This document shows, piece after piece, positions 8,589 through 17,786 of a stretch of DNA of 64,000 nucleotides. A program made the position numbers and the translations under genes. The stretch covers positions 1 to 64,000 of the forward strand of contig QCFW01000001.1 of NCBI GenBank assembly GCA_003280135.1. The letters run 5' to 3'. The notes below the pieces were generated by a model that did not search any database, was not told the DNA's origin, and worked only from the letters and a program-made list of their open reading frames with translations. This stretch comes from Prochlorococcus sp. AG-363-N16 (GTDB lineage Bacteria; Cyanobacteriota; Cyanobacteriia; PCC-6307; Cyanobiaceae). Position 1 is the first letter of the stretch. Each line of letters opens with the position of its first letter.

Positions 8589-8840
8589 ATGAGTCAATGG
8601 AAAGAAAGAACTCGCCCTAACAGGTTGGAAAGAAGAATCGAATTCCCAAGTTATGAAGAAACAAGAGACTTCCTTGATAAATTAGGGAAACTTTGTGAGA
8701 AGAGTAAAAGGTACCCAGATATAAGTTTCGGGAAAACATATGTGAATCTAACTTTGAAACCAGGAGATGATAGTTTGGATGAAAAAATAGCTGAACTTGA
8801 CCATAAACTTGCTTTGGAAATTGATAAATTAATAAGCTAA
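8589..8840 (+). CDS. Pterin-4a-carbinolamine dehydratase-like RuBisCO assembly factor (acRAF)
   Basis: The ATG at 8589 gives 83 aa (MSQWKERTRPNRLERRIEF). The sequence has the small alpha/beta fold pattern of pterin-4a-carbinolamine dehydratases, with the helix YEETRDFLDKLGKLCEKSKR. Homologues at the end of alpha-carboxysome operons act as RuBisCO assembly factors and lack the dehydratase active site. I see YPDISFG and a Lys/Asp-rich C-terminus but not the canonical catalytic His-His pair, which fits acRAF. It is the last gene of the cso cluster. Confidence 0.78.
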   Translation: MSQWKERTRPNRLERRIEFPSYEETRDFLDKLGKLCEKSKRYPDISFGKTYVNLTLKPGDDSLDEKIAELDHKLALEIDKLIS

Positions 8841-8854
8841 CTTTCTTTTTCTTT

Positions 8855-9079
8855 TTAATTTTTTAGCTCTGCCAAGTCTCTTTTGATTAATGCCATTAAA
8901 TAAGAAGGAGCTTTATATCGCCCTGGAAGACATCTATTAAGTGTTTCTAAGTGGCCCCAGCAAACGGTTCTTTGAATTTCTTCGGAGCTCCTTCCTTGCT
9001 GCAGAAGCCTTCTTAGGGCTTTGCAGTAAAGAGGATAGCCTGCCTCTAACTCCCCAATCGTTAGCTTTGCTGTAGCCAT
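8855..9079 (-). CDS. Small conserved cyanobacterial protein (DUF3136-like)
   Basis: I choose the start at MATAKLTIGELEAGYPLYCK (74 aa); the track's start is 11 codons earlier. The middle region contains a helix-rich stretch and TVCWGHLETLNRCLPGRYK. It resembles DUF3136 of marine picocyanobacteria by memory only. No function is known. It converges with the acRAF gene (14-base gap). Confidence 0.6.
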   Translation of the reverse strand: MATAKLTIGELEAGYPLYCKALRRLLQQGRSSEEIQRTVCWGHLETLNRCLPGRYKAPSYLMALIKRDLAELKN

Positions 9080-9166
9080 GAAAAAAGGAAGACTCACTAT
9101 CAATCTAGACAATCAAGGTACCCGGTAGCAAAAATGTTCGCTAAGAGTTACTCAAATTATCTCAAG

Positions 9167-9568
9167 TTAAGCTTTTTCTATATAGGCAATACAATCAATT
9201 TCTACTAATGCGCCTTTGGGTAATGCAGCTACCTCTACACAAGCTCTTGCAGGACTAACTTTGCCTTTGAAAAAATTTGAATAGATTGTATTGACTTTTT
9301 CAAAATCTTTAAGGTTTTTCAGATAAATCGTAGTTCTCACTACATTAGCTGCTGTTGCGTTTGCAGCTTTTAGAACTGCTTCGAGGTTCTTAAGTACTTG
9401 ATCAGCCTCTTCTAAAACATTCCCATTTCCAACGATTAAACCTGTAGATGGATTTAATGCTATTTGACCTGAACAATAAAGCCATCCGTTTACCAAGACA
9501 GCTTGGCTATATGGTCCTACAGGAGCAGGGGCAAAATTAGTCTCTATTGCTTTAAGAGAAGGATTCAT
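9167..9568 (-). CDS. RidA family reactive imine/enamine deaminase
   Basis: This 133-aa protein has the full YjgF/YER057c/UK114 fold signature: APAPVGPYSQAVLVNGWLYC near the N-terminus and SPARACVEVAALPKGALVEI near the end. The conserved Arg in PARACVE binds the carboxylate. RidA hydrolyses 2-aminoacrylate and related imines released by PLP enzymes, protecting the cell from enzyme damage. It is a cytosolic trimer in the family. Confidence 0.9.
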   Translation of the reverse strand: MNPSLKAIETNFAPAPVGPYSQAVLVNGWLYCSGQIALNPSTGLIVGNGNVLEEADQVLKNLEAVLKAANATAANVVRTTIYLKNLKDFEKVNTIYSNFFKGKVSPARACVEVAALPKGALVEIDCIAYIEKA

Positions 9569-9603
9569 AAAAAAATGACGACTAAATCTATTAAAGCTTT
9601 CTT

Positions 9604-10365
9604 CTAACCATTCCAGTTGTTTTTATGATTCCGTAACGCTTGAAATTCATTAACGGATTGTGCTCTTAAAAATAAATTTGTTTTTCTCTCTTCTGCAAGT
9701 TTACTAGGAATACTTAGAAAACCATTAGCTCTTTTTTTTGAAACATCTTTAAGCCTTTTTTTTATATCCAAGTCATTTGGAAAAAGTTTATGAGCCCAAC
9801 GAAGGTTGGCCTCAGTATATTCGTGAGCGCAATAAATTTTAGTTTGTGAAGGTAATTTATTAACACGCTGCAAAGAGTTAAACATTTCCTGATAAGTTCC
9901 CTCAAATATTCGTCCACATCCACCACCAAATAAGGTGTCCCCAATAAATAATGCAGGTACCTTTCTCTTGTTTTTATCGTCTGATAAATAGTAAGCAAGA
10001 TGATTAGATGTATGTCCTGGTACTTCTATTACTTTTATTTGATATCCCATTAATGAAATATTTTCTTGGTCAGATACTGAATAGGACTGAAAAGGAATCC
10101 TATTAATATCTTTTTTCGATGCTATTACTGAAGCAAATGGCCAATGCTTTATAAGATCTGGGGTTCCGCCAATGTGATCATCATGATGATGCGTTTGAAG
10201 AATCGCATGTAACTTATAATTGTTGTCTTTTATCCATTGAATGACTGGTTTGGATATTGCAGGATCAACAACAACAACTTGTTTCCCAATTTGCCATACC
10301 CATATAATGTTGTCCTTTAAGACTGGAATGGCATGAATTATGAAATCTTCATTTTCGTTTGGCAT
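9604..10365 (-). CDS. gloB: Hydroxyacylglutathione hydrolase (glyoxalase II)
   Basis: This 253-aa metallo-beta-lactamase fold protein has the metal motif THHHDDHIGG at about residues 58-67 and a downstream GHTSNHLAYY and HEYTEANL, as in glyoxalase II. It hydrolyses S-D-lactoylglutathione to D-lactate and glutathione in methylglyoxal detoxification. It is divergent from hisG. Confidence 0.93.
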   Translation of the reverse strand: MPNENEDFIIHAIPVLKDNIIWVWQIGKQVVVVDPAISKPVIQWIKDNNYKLHAILQTHHHDDHIGGTPDLIKHWPFASVIASKKDINRIPFQSYSVSDQENISLMGYQIKVIEVPGHTSNHLAYYLSDDKNKRKVPALFIGDTLFGGGCGRIFEGTYQEMFNSLQRVNKLPSQTKIYCAHEYTEANLRWAHKLFPNDLDIKKRLKDVSKKRANGFLSIPSKLAEERKTNLFLRAQSVNEFQALRNHKNNWNG

Positions 10366-10415
10366 ATCTTCTAAGGTAGAGAAATTGATTGAGTTCGGAG
10401 TTAATTAGTTATTTC

Positions 10416-11060
10416 ATGATTACAGTCGCTTTAGCAAAAGGAGCTTTGCTTCAAGACTCTGTTTCACGATTCTCCAAGGCGGGGTTGGACTTTTCATCAG
10501 TATTAGAACCCAGCAATCGCCAATTAATGGTTCCTTCAAGCTGTGGTCGAGCAAAAGCATTACTCGTTCGTAATGGAGATGTTCCTGTTTACGTTGCTTA
10601 TGGGCAGGCTCAATTAGGAGTGGTTGGATTGGATGTGCTTAATGAACATCAGTTACCAGTAGCAAATTTAGTTGATCTTAATTTCGGAGCATGTCATATG
10701 GCAGTTGCTGTTAAAGAAAGTAGTAGTTATAAATCAGCACGTGATTTACCACCTCACTGCAGAGTTGCTAGTAAATTTACGAACTGTGCTAAAAAATTTT
10801 TTGAAGATATAGATTTACCAGTCGAATTGGTTCATTTGTCAGGTTCAGTAGAACTTGGGCCAATTACTGGTATGGCAGAAGCTATTGTTGATTTAGTTGC
10901 GTCAGGACGCACTCTTAAAGAAAATGGTTTAATAGAAATTGATCATCTTTTTGATTCAACTGCTCGACTCATTGGAAACCCTCTTTCCTTGAGGTTGGAC
11001 ACGGGAGAAATCGAATCTATTGTTCAGTCAATCCAATCAGATCAGAGTACACATAATTAA
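10416..11060 (+). CDS. hisG: ATP phosphoribosyltransferase, short (HisZ-dependent) form
   Basis: I start at the ATG at 10416, giving 214 aa beginning [15 protein letters not shown] as in other cyanobacterial HisG proteins. The typical [21 protein letters not shown] motif is present. It catalyses the first step of histidine synthesis (ATP + PRPP). The ~210-aa length lacks the C-terminal regulatory domain, so a HisZ partner is expected elsewhere in the genome. hisIE is at 25.8 kb, so the his genes are scattered. Confidence 0.95.
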   Translation: MITVALAKGALLQDSVSRFSKAGLDFSSVLEPSNRQLMVPSSCGRAKALLVRNGDVPVYVAYGQAQLGVVGLDVLNEHQLPVANLVDLNFGACHMAVAVKESSSYKSARDLPPHCRVASKFTNCAKKFFEDIDLPVELVHLSGSVELGPITGMAEAIVDLVASGRTLKENGLIEIDHLFDSTARLIGNPLSLRLDTGEIESIVQSIQSDQSTHN

Positions 11061-11068
11061 TTTTAATA

Positions 11069-12865
11069 ATGATTCCAAAAGATCTTCAAAGAATTAAACG
11101 ACTTGGTAAATACCTTCGTAGAGATAAAAAGCGTTTAGGTGCAATTTTATTAATTATGTTGCCTGTTGCAATCGCAGGTGCAATACAACCTCTTTTAGTA
11201 GGTCAAGCAATAAGTGTTTTAAAAGGAGAACCTGCTTTTTCAGTACTTGAAGGACTTTCAATGAAAGTCTCAATTAGGTTTTTAGTGGGAATTTTATTGT
11301 TTTCGGTTCTTTTACGTTTGGGATTACAAGGATATCAGTCTTACAACATTCAGAAAGTTGGTCAAAGCTTAACAGCAAGGATAAGAAATGATTTATTTTC
11401 TCATTCAATGGCTTTGTCGTTGAAATATCATGATTCTATGCCTGTGGGTAAGTTATTAACAAGGTTGACTAGTGATGTTGATGCATTGTCTGAAGTTTTT
11501 GGTAGTGGAGCTGTTGGTATCTTGGCTGACTTAGTAAGTCTTTTTGTTATTGCATTCACAATGATAATGATTGATCTGAGGCTAGGTGTTTTACTTTTAG
11601 CAACTCAAATACCAGTAACTTTTTTGATTATTTGGCTCCAAAAAAAATATAGAATAGCTAATTATCGAGTTAGAGAAGAACTTTCTCAACTTAATGCAGA
11701 TTTTCAGGAAAATTTACAAGGTATTGAAGTTGTTCAAATGTTTCGCAGAGAATTTATAAATGGTAGAAATTTTAATAAGACTGGAATGGCTTATAGAAAA
11801 GCTGTTAATGGAACAATTTTTTATGACAGCAGCATATCAGCTTTTGTTGAGTGGGTATCTTTAACTGTAGTTGCCCTAGTAATTGCATTGGGAGGTTGGC
11901 TTGTAACTTCTGGTTCTATGGGGTTAGGAACTTTGACATCATTTATTCTTTACTCTCAAAGACTTTTTGAACCATTAAGGCAACTTGCAGAAAGATTTAC
12001 TCAAATACAAGGAGGCTTGACTGCTGTTGAAAGAATAGGTGAATTACTAGAAGAAAAAATAGAAATTTCTGATGAAAATGTAGATTTAAGTTATCAGATC
12101 TCTAAGGATAATAAAACAAATTCAAGCCTTGGAGAGGTAGTTTTTGAGAATGTAAGTTTTTCATATAGAAGTGATGAACCAATTATACAAAATCTTAGTT
12201 TTAGAATTTCTCCAGGTGAACATGTTGCATTTGTTGGTCCAACAGGTTCTGGTAAGACAACAGTTATTAGACTTCTATGCAGACTCTACTCTCCACAAAG
12301 TGGAAGAATCTTAATTGATGGAATAGATATTAGAAATATTCCTTTATCTAATCTTCGAAGGCAGCTAGGAGTTGTTCTTCAAGATACCTTTTTGTTTAGT
12401 GGTAATGTTTCAGATAATCTAAAGTTAGATTCAAATATTGATGATGAAAGTTTGAAATCTATTTGCAAAGAACTTGGACTGAATCCATTGTTGAAGAGAT
12501 TACCTCAAGGTTTAGATAGTGTGCTTAGAGAACGTGGAGGGAATATTTCTTCTGGAGAGCGACAACTTTTATCTGTAGCTCGTGTAGCTATTAGAGATCC
12601 AAAAGTTTTAATTATGGACGAAGCTACTGCTTTTATGGATCCTTCTACAGAAGCTACTCTCCAAAAAGATTTAGCAAGATTATTGGAAAGAAGAACTGCA
12701 TTAGTAATAGCTCATCGACTTGCAACTGTTGAATCTTCTGATCGAATTTTTGTAATGAGAAAAGGAAGGATTGTTGAAGAAGGGTCACATTCTCAACTTA
12801 GAATACAGGGAGGGCTTTATTCACAACTGGCCGAACTCCAAGAGAAGGGCTTAGCAAAATTATAA
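11069..12865 (+). CDS. ABC transporter, fused membrane/ATPase (MsbA/MdlB type exporter)
   Basis: A 598-aa half-transporter with six membrane segments in the first ~330 residues and a nucleotide-binding domain after that. Visible motifs are the Walker A GPTGSGKTTVIRL, the degenerate signature ISSGERQLLSVAR, Walker B VLIMDEAT and H-loop IAHRLATV. It should function as a homodimer or heterodimer exporting a lipid, peptide or drug-like substrate; the substrate cannot be read from the sequence. It begins 8 bases after hisG and is followed by a GNAT gene 6 bases later, so the three genes are probably one transcript. Confidence 0.93.
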   Translation: MIPKDLQRIKRLGKYLRRDKKRLGAILLIMLPVAIAGAIQPLLVGQAISVLKGEPAFSVLEGLSMKVSIRFLVGILLFSVLLRLGLQGYQSYNIQKVGQSLTARIRNDLFSHSMALSLKYHDSMPVGKLLTRLTSDVDALSEVFGSGAVGILADLVSLFVIAFTMIMIDLRLGVLLLATQIPVTFLIIWLQKKYRIANYRVREELSQLNADFQENLQGIEVVQMFRREFINGRNFNKTGMAYRKAVNGTIFYDSSISAFVEWVSLTVVALVIALGGWLVTSGSMGLGTLTSFILYSQRLFEPLRQLAERFTQIQGGLTAVERIGELLEEKIEISDENVDLSYQISKDNKTNSSLGEVVFENVSFSYRSDEPIIQNLSFRISPGEHVAFVGPTGSGKTTVIRLLCRLYSPQSGRILIDGIDIRNIPLSNLRRQLGVVLQDTFLFSGNVSDNLKLDSNIDDESLKSICKELGLNPLLKRLPQGLDSVLRERGGNISSGERQLLSVARVAIRDPKVLIMDEATAFMDPSTEATLQKDLARLLERRTALVIAHRLATVESSDRIFVMRKGRIVEEGSHSQLRIQGGLYSQLAELQEKGLAKL

Positions 12866-12871
12866 TCTTTA

Positions 12872-13417
12872 ATGACTAATAAAAACTCTCTGAAAAGATT
12901 AATGAGTTTTAGTAATTCAGATACTACTTCTTTGGATGCTGAAAATTTAGATTCTATTTATGGGAAAGGAGCATATAAATATAAATCTTTGAATGACAAG
13001 AATACTTTTGTATTTAGTCAATCTAAGCCATTTGATTTAATTGAACTCGAACAATTACTCCAATCCGTTGGATGGAGTAGAAGACCTATAAGAAGGGTCA
13101 AAAAAGCATTAGACAATAGTCTTTTAAAAGTAGGAGTATGGCGCCATGACCCTAAGTTTCCTCGTTTAGTAGGCTTTGCAAGATGTACAGGTGATGGCTT
13201 TTTGGAAGTAACAATCTGGGACGTTGCTATTCATCCTGTTTATCAAGGTTTTGGATTGGGAAAGCAATTGATGACTTATGTATTAAGTCAATTAAAAAAA
13301 ATGAAAATTAGCAAAGCTACATTATTTGCTGATGCAGGTGTTTTAGAGTTTTATAAGTCACAAGGATGGGTACTTGAACCAAAAGGAAAGAAGTGTGCTT
13401 TTTGGTATGCAAATTAA
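12872..13417 (+). CDS. GNAT family N-acetyltransferase
   Basis: The 181-aa protein has the acetyl-CoA-binding motif of the GNAT fold, IHPVYQGFGLGKQLM, followed by the fourth-strand region ATLFADAGVLEFYKSQGW. The first ~45 residues are polar and variable. The substrate is unknown. It lies directly after the ABC exporter and the two are often adjacent in Prochlorococcus. Confidence 0.88.
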   Translation: MTNKNSLKRLMSFSNSDTTSLDAENLDSIYGKGAYKYKSLNDKNTFVFSQSKPFDLIELEQLLQSVGWSRRPIRRVKKALDNSLLKVGVWRHDPKFPRLVGFARCTGDGFLEVTIWDVAIHPVYQGFGLGKQLMTYVLSQLKKMKISKATLFADAGVLEFYKSQGWVLEPKGKKCAFWYAN

Positions 13418-13460
13418 CAATTATTTGCCTTACTTTAATGGTTCTTAATAATACTTGAAT

Positions 13461-14165
13461 CTATAAATAGTATTCATCTGAAAGAGACTTGCTACTTGCT
13501 CCTTTCTTCCAGCGTGATCTAAGTTGTGCATTCAAAATAGCATTTTTAATTACACCTTTTTTGTCCCATTTTCTTGTCCCTGTAATCAATGTAAACCCTA
13601 AACACTTTAACTTATTTGGTTTGGATAACCTAAAGACAAAGTCAAGGTCTTCCATTAAATGTAAATCTTTATAGCCACCTATCGAATAATATAAATCTCG
13701 ACTGATTATTAAGCCTTGATCTCCATAAGGCTTCTTGAATACATGACTTCTTAGGTATACAGCTATTTCTAATAATCTGAACATTAAACTTTTTTTCGCA
13801 ACTCTAAAATTAAAGAACCATGCATATTTTTTGAATTCTTTTGACTGAATAGCTTTTAGTAGATAATTTAATGATTTTTTGCTTATCCTTGAGTCAGCAT
13901 GAAGGAAAAGAAAATAATCACATTTAGATTTTTTTGCACCATAATTAAGTTGATAACCTCTATTTGCTCTTTCGCTTAAAAATACATTAGCTCCAAATAG
14001 TTCTCCAATTAGTTTTGTCTTGTCTTGACTACCTCCATCTATAATAATTAACTCAATAAACTCATCAAATAATGAGAGGTCACCTAATAATAAAGGCAGG
14101 TTTTCTGCTTCATTTAGAGTGGGTACAATAACACTTATTTTTGGGTTTCTTATATCTCGTACCAT
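13461..14165 (-). CDS. Family 2 glycosyltransferase (TIGR04283-type)
   Basis: This 234-aa protein has the GT-A pattern: ISVIVPTLNEAENLPLLL at the start, DGGSQDKT, and FLHADSRI for the metal/nucleotide site. It belongs to the rSAM/selenodomain-associated transferase 2 group (TIGR04283), which is usually next to the transferase 1 group, as here. Its start overlaps the stop of the upstream gene by 16 bases, so the two are translationally coupled. Substrates are unknown. Confidence 0.85.
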   Translation of the reverse strand: MVRDIRNPKISVIVPTLNEAENLPLLLGDLSLFDEFIELIIIDGGSQDKTKLIGELFGANVFLSERANRGYQLNYGAKKSKCDYFLFLHADSRISKKSLNYLLKAIQSKEFKKYAWFFNFRVAKKSLMFRLLEIAVYLRSHVFKKPYGDQGLIISRDLYYSIGGYKDLHLMEDLDFVFRLSKPNKLKCLGFTLITGTRKWDKKGVIKNAILNAQLRSRWKKGASSKSLSDEYYL

Positions 14166-14803
14166 GGTGAAAGATCCTTGATATTATCTAAATCATTTTT
14201 ATATTGAAGAAGTTCATATTTAATACCTTGTACCTTAGCTTTTGAGAGGGTTTCTTCTAGCACAGAACTTGAACCCCACTTGATTCCATTAAAGAATAAT
14301 GTTGTAACAGGTTTTACCAGGCTACCTGATAAACCCATTAGCCAATACCCTCCATCGTATGCAGGACCAATAACAAGTTCTTTTTGATTTAATGCGACAA
14401 TTGCATTTATTATATCTATCTCACAAAGGGAAGGAACGTCAGTACCTATTACTATCGTCGATCTAGCTTTTTTTTGAAGAATAAATCTTTTGTTTGTCTG
14501 AGCTTTAATGAGTTCTTTCCTTAGTTTTAGTCCTAATACCCCAGCACTTTGGATTGATATTGTTTTAACTCCTATACTTTTCGCCCATTTATAAGCAAGG
14601 CTGGGTCCAATTCCCTCCATTGCAATTTTAAACTCACTAATCAGAGCAGTCTCTTTTAATTTTTTTGCAACTGAAACTGTATGCATGGTCAAAGATTTTT
14701 GGATATAAGAAGCTCTAACTGGACCAACGTTTTTAGACAAGCGCTTTTTACAACGATATGGAGCAGGCCATCTTGCCATCAGAATAAGGATTGGCTTTTG
14801 CAT
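14150..14803 (-). CDS. Nucleotidyltransferase/glycosyltransferase-like protein (TIGR04282, DUF2064)
   Basis: The 217-aa protein begins ILMARWPAPYRCKKRL and has GTDVPSLCEIDIINA and PAYDGGYWLMGL, the signature of the DUF2064/TIGR04282 family with an NTP-transferase-like fold. It is the partner of the following GT2 gene. The pair is common in cyanobacteria, and is sometimes linked to radical SAM or selenium genes, none of which is seen in the 20 kb around it. Confidence 0.85.
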   Translation of the reverse strand: MQKPILILMARWPAPYRCKKRLSKNVGPVRASYIQKSLTMHTVSVAKKLKETALISEFKIAMEGIGPSLAYKWAKSIGVKTISIQSAGVLGLKLRKELIKAQTNKRFILQKKARSTIVIGTDVPSLCEIDIINAIVALNQKELVIGPAYDGGYWLMGLSGSLVKPVTTLFFNGIKWGSSSVLEETLSKAKVQGIKYELLQYKNDLDNIKDLSPWYEI

Positions 14804-15090
14804 GTTTCTTTAAGAATCCGTAATGAAAGCAAAGTTGACTGACAAAAAACTAAATTCCTTTTTTTATCTTTATTTATAAGTGATTTAGGTAACTGTTCGT
14901 TGCAGCTTTTTTTTTATTTAAAGGACTTTTTTCTGCCAGAATCACTAGAAGTCTTGACTAAGTGCCTTCCCCTAACTGACTTTTACCTAGCGTATAGGAA
15001 TATTTATTTAAAACTTCATCCTCTGATGAATGAATGCTTTATATCCAAGAAATGCTTAGATTCATTTTCTAACAGGAAACTGCTTTTCCA

Positions 15091-16479
15091 ATGCCAAACG
15101 AGCTTTGGTTCAAAGTTCAGCAATCGCTGCAAAAAAATTTAAGCAAGCCATCTTACGAAACCTGGATTCGCCCTGCTGAATTCTTAAGTTTTGAAGATGG
15201 TGAGCTTACTCTCGTGGCTCCTAATAGTTTTTCTTGTGCTTGGTTGAAAAATAATTATGTTCGAACAATAGAAGAAGCTGCAGAAGGGGTTTTTGGTAAG
15301 CCTGTAAAAGTAAAAGTTGATGTGAAAGATAATCCTGGCTCTAATGCAAATTTTGAACATGCAAGGGTAAGACTTTCAGATATTAAAAAAACTCCTGCAG
15401 ATTCTGGTAGAGCAGTTAATGAATCCTTTGGAGGGGCTAAAAAGTTCTCACCTAGCCTTAATCTTCGATACGTTTTCAATAGATTTGTTGTAGGCCCTAA
15501 TAGCCGCATGGCTCATGCCGCAGCGATGGCAGTTGCAGAGGCTCCAGGAAGGGAGTTCAACCCTTTATTTATTTGTGGACAAGTTGGTCTTGGTAAAACG
15601 CATTTAATGCAGGCCATAGGACATTATCGATTAGAGATGGATCCTGAAGCAAAGGTCTCTTATGTTTCAACGGAGACTTTTACTAATGATTTAATCCTTG
15701 CAATTCAGCAAAATAATAGAAAAGCTTTTAGGGATAGATATAGAGCTGCAGATTTGATAATGGTTGATGATATTCAATTTATTGAAGGAAAAGAATATAC
15801 TCAAGAAGAATTTTTTCATACATTTAATGCTCTTCATGAAGCGGGGAGTCAAATTGTTCTTGCTAGTGATAGGCCTCCAAGTCAGATTCCTCGCTTGCAA
15901 GAGCGTTTGATGTCAAGATTCTCGATGGGATTAATAGCTGATATACAACCCCCAGACTTAGAAACAAGAATGGCAATTCTTCAGAAAAAGGCTGAGCAAG
16001 AGAAAGTTAGATTGCCACGAGAGCTTATCCATTTCATAGCAGGCCGCTTTACTGCAAATATTCGTGAACTAGAAGGTGCACTTACTAGAGCAGTTGCTTT
16101 TGCTTCTATTACGGGCTTGCCAATGACCGTTGAGTCGATTGCACCTATGTTAGACCCTAATGGTCAAGGTGTTGAAGTCACTCCTCAGCAAGTTATAGAA
16201 AAAGTTGCTGAGGTTTTTGAGGTTAATACTGAAGAAATGAATAGCTCTAGTAGACGTCGACCTGTAAGTCAAGCAAGACAGGTAGGTATGTATTTAATGC
16301 GTCAAGGAACTGACCTTAGTTTGCCTAGGATAGGAGAGGCTTTTGGGGGAAAAGATCATACAACTGTTATGTATGCTATTGAGCAAGTGGAAAAGAAATT
16401 ATCGACTGATCCTCAGTTAGCTAGTCAAGTACAGAAAGTTAGAGATTTATTGCAGATTGATTCACGTAATAGAAATTAA
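15091..16479 (+). CDS. dnaA: Chromosomal replication initiator DnaA
   Basis: The 462-aa protein has the four-domain layout: domain I ([18 protein letters not shown]), a short linker, an AAA+ domain III with Walker [12 protein letters not shown] and Walker [10 protein letters not shown], and a C-terminal DNA-binding domain with [14 protein letters not shown]. It binds DnaA boxes and melts the origin. The gene is isolated from dnaN and gyrase. I find no cluster of DnaA boxes upstream, consistent with cyanobacteria in which oriC and dnaA are separate. Confidence 0.98.
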   Translation: MPNELWFKVQQSLQKNLSKPSYETWIRPAEFLSFEDGELTLVAPNSFSCAWLKNNYVRTIEEAAEGVFGKPVKVKVDVKDNPGSNANFEHARVRLSDIKKTPADSGRAVNESFGGAKKFSPSLNLRYVFNRFVVGPNSRMAHAAAMAVAEAPGREFNPLFICGQVGLGKTHLMQAIGHYRLEMDPEAKVSYVSTETFTNDLILAIQQNNRKAFRDRYRAADLIMVDDIQFIEGKEYTQEEFFHTFNALHEAGSQIVLASDRPPSQIPRLQERLMSRFSMGLIADIQPPDLETRMAILQKKAEQEKVRLPRELIHFIAGRFTANIRELEGALTRAVAFASITGLPMTVESIAPMLDPNGQGVEVTPQQVIEKVAEVFEVNTEEMNSSSRRRPVSQARQVGMYLMRQGTDLSLPRIGEAFGGKDHTTVMYAIEQVEKKLSTDPQLASQVQKVRDLLQIDSRNRN

Positions 16480-16506
16480 GGCCTCCTATAACTATTGCTT
16501 TAATGA

Positions 16507-17745
16507 TTATTTTTTGAAAGGAGCTGGATTTTGATCCAAGCGATTCTTTAGTGGAATTGGTGGACCTTGTGTTTCACCATCAATTTGAGCTGTTTCCTCC
16601 AATGCTCCTCTAAACTCTCTTGCAGAAAGTAATGGCATATCTCTTGGTACAGAAATTCTATCTTTCAGATACCTTAAACCACTAGCAGTGCCTTTATTAG
16701 GTACGCAAGTTTTACTGGTTATCATTTTTGTAAGAGCAGCTCGTAGCGACTGCTCAAAAAGAGATTCGTCTAATGGATTTACATTCATAATGCGTTGTCT
16801 ATGCTTGAGAACACGAGATAAAGCAATCAATCGTGAAGAGTTTTGATCTTCCTCTGTAAATGAAGTCTCTTGCAAGCCAAGACCTTTACCTATATCTATT
16901 TGTTGCGAATAATCTTTTTGATTAGGATTTTTGTTCGACCAACAACCACCCATCTGTGGAGGGAGGTCATGCGAATGTGTGTGAAAATCACCTTGTGTGG
17001 CTCGATATATTTCGAGGGTTTCTAAGGAATTAAACCACTTATTAATGTTTGGGAATTCTTCCCGGAGATTAAACCCTTTATAGTAGGCAAGTGAGGCATT
17101 CATCCTTTCCAGATAAGGAATAAAAATAATATCAACACTTGCGAGATGATCCTCTTTTATATTCGTTATAGAGGGGTCAATCCAATTGTTTTTTGATTTC
17201 GAAAGGTGATTATCTAGTTCTTGTGCTGCAGATTGAAATTGAGATTTTCTTTTCTGCTCTTGAATTTGGTTAAAGGAAGGGTTACAGAGCCATATGCACC
17301 AACATCTGAAGATTTTTCTTTCAAGTCTCCTTAAGCTAAGAATGTGAGGGTCTTCTAATGGGAGCCCTAAAGATCCAAAGTTAGATTCCAGCTCTAAAAG
17401 AATTTGATCACTTTCTGTGATTATTCTTTTATCCAATTCAAGTGCAGGTAGCATCCCTGAAGGCACTTTTTTGAGATACCAATTCTCTTTATTGCCATAG
17501 CAGTGCATGGTTACTTTCTTGACTTGATATGGGATCTTTTTGGACTCCAACCAAAGCCAAACTTTTTGGCAGTAAGGGCACCATGCATGATTATCTCTAA
17601 ACAAAGTAATTCTTAATTCTTCTGGACTCTTGTTGAACAAACGAATGAGAGAATAGGGGTTGTTTGGTCCATTAACAATGTCAGGTTCTTTATATACAAA
17701 TGTTGAAAGTTCTTCCCAAGTAAGGGCTTTTATCGTTTCTTTCAT
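16507..17745 (-). CDS. Glutathione S-transferase-like protein with CPYC thioredoxin fold
   Basis: The 412-aa protein has a GST N-domain with the redox-type motif AWCPYCQKVWLWL (about residue 55-67) and a helical C-domain. The length is nearly twice that of an ordinary GST, with an extra ~150 residues at the C-terminus that I cannot assign. It is convergent with dnaA and divergent from glutathione reductase (41-base gap), so glutathione chemistry is a shared theme. Confidence 0.82.
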   Translation of the reverse strand: MKETIKALTWEELSTFVYKEPDIVNGPNNPYSLIRLFNKSPEELRITLFRDNHAWCPYCQKVWLWLESKKIPYQVKKVTMHCYGNKENWYLKKVPSGMLPALELDKRIITESDQILLELESNFGSLGLPLEDPHILSLRRLERKIFRCWCIWLCNPSFNQIQEQKRKSQFQSAAQELDNHLSKSKNNWIDPSITNIKEDHLASVDIIFIPYLERMNASLAYYKGFNLREEFPNINKWFNSLETLEIYRATQGDFHTHSHDLPPQMGGCWSNKNPNQKDYSQQIDIGKGLGLQETSFTEEDQNSSRLIALSRVLKHRQRIMNVNPLDESLFEQSLRAALTKMITSKTCVPNKGTASGLRYLKDRISVPRDMPLLSAREFRGALEETAQIDGETQGPPIPLKNRLDQNPAPFKK

Positions 17746-17786
17746 TGATGAGTAGGAGAATTGAAATGATAGGTTGGTAATTTATC

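Noticed and set aside
14804-15090. Replication origin next to dnaA
   Set aside because: No cluster of DnaA boxes or AT-rich 13-mers seen; cyanobacterial oriC is often away from dnaA. Single TTTTCCACA words at about 25712 and 48954 are isolated.
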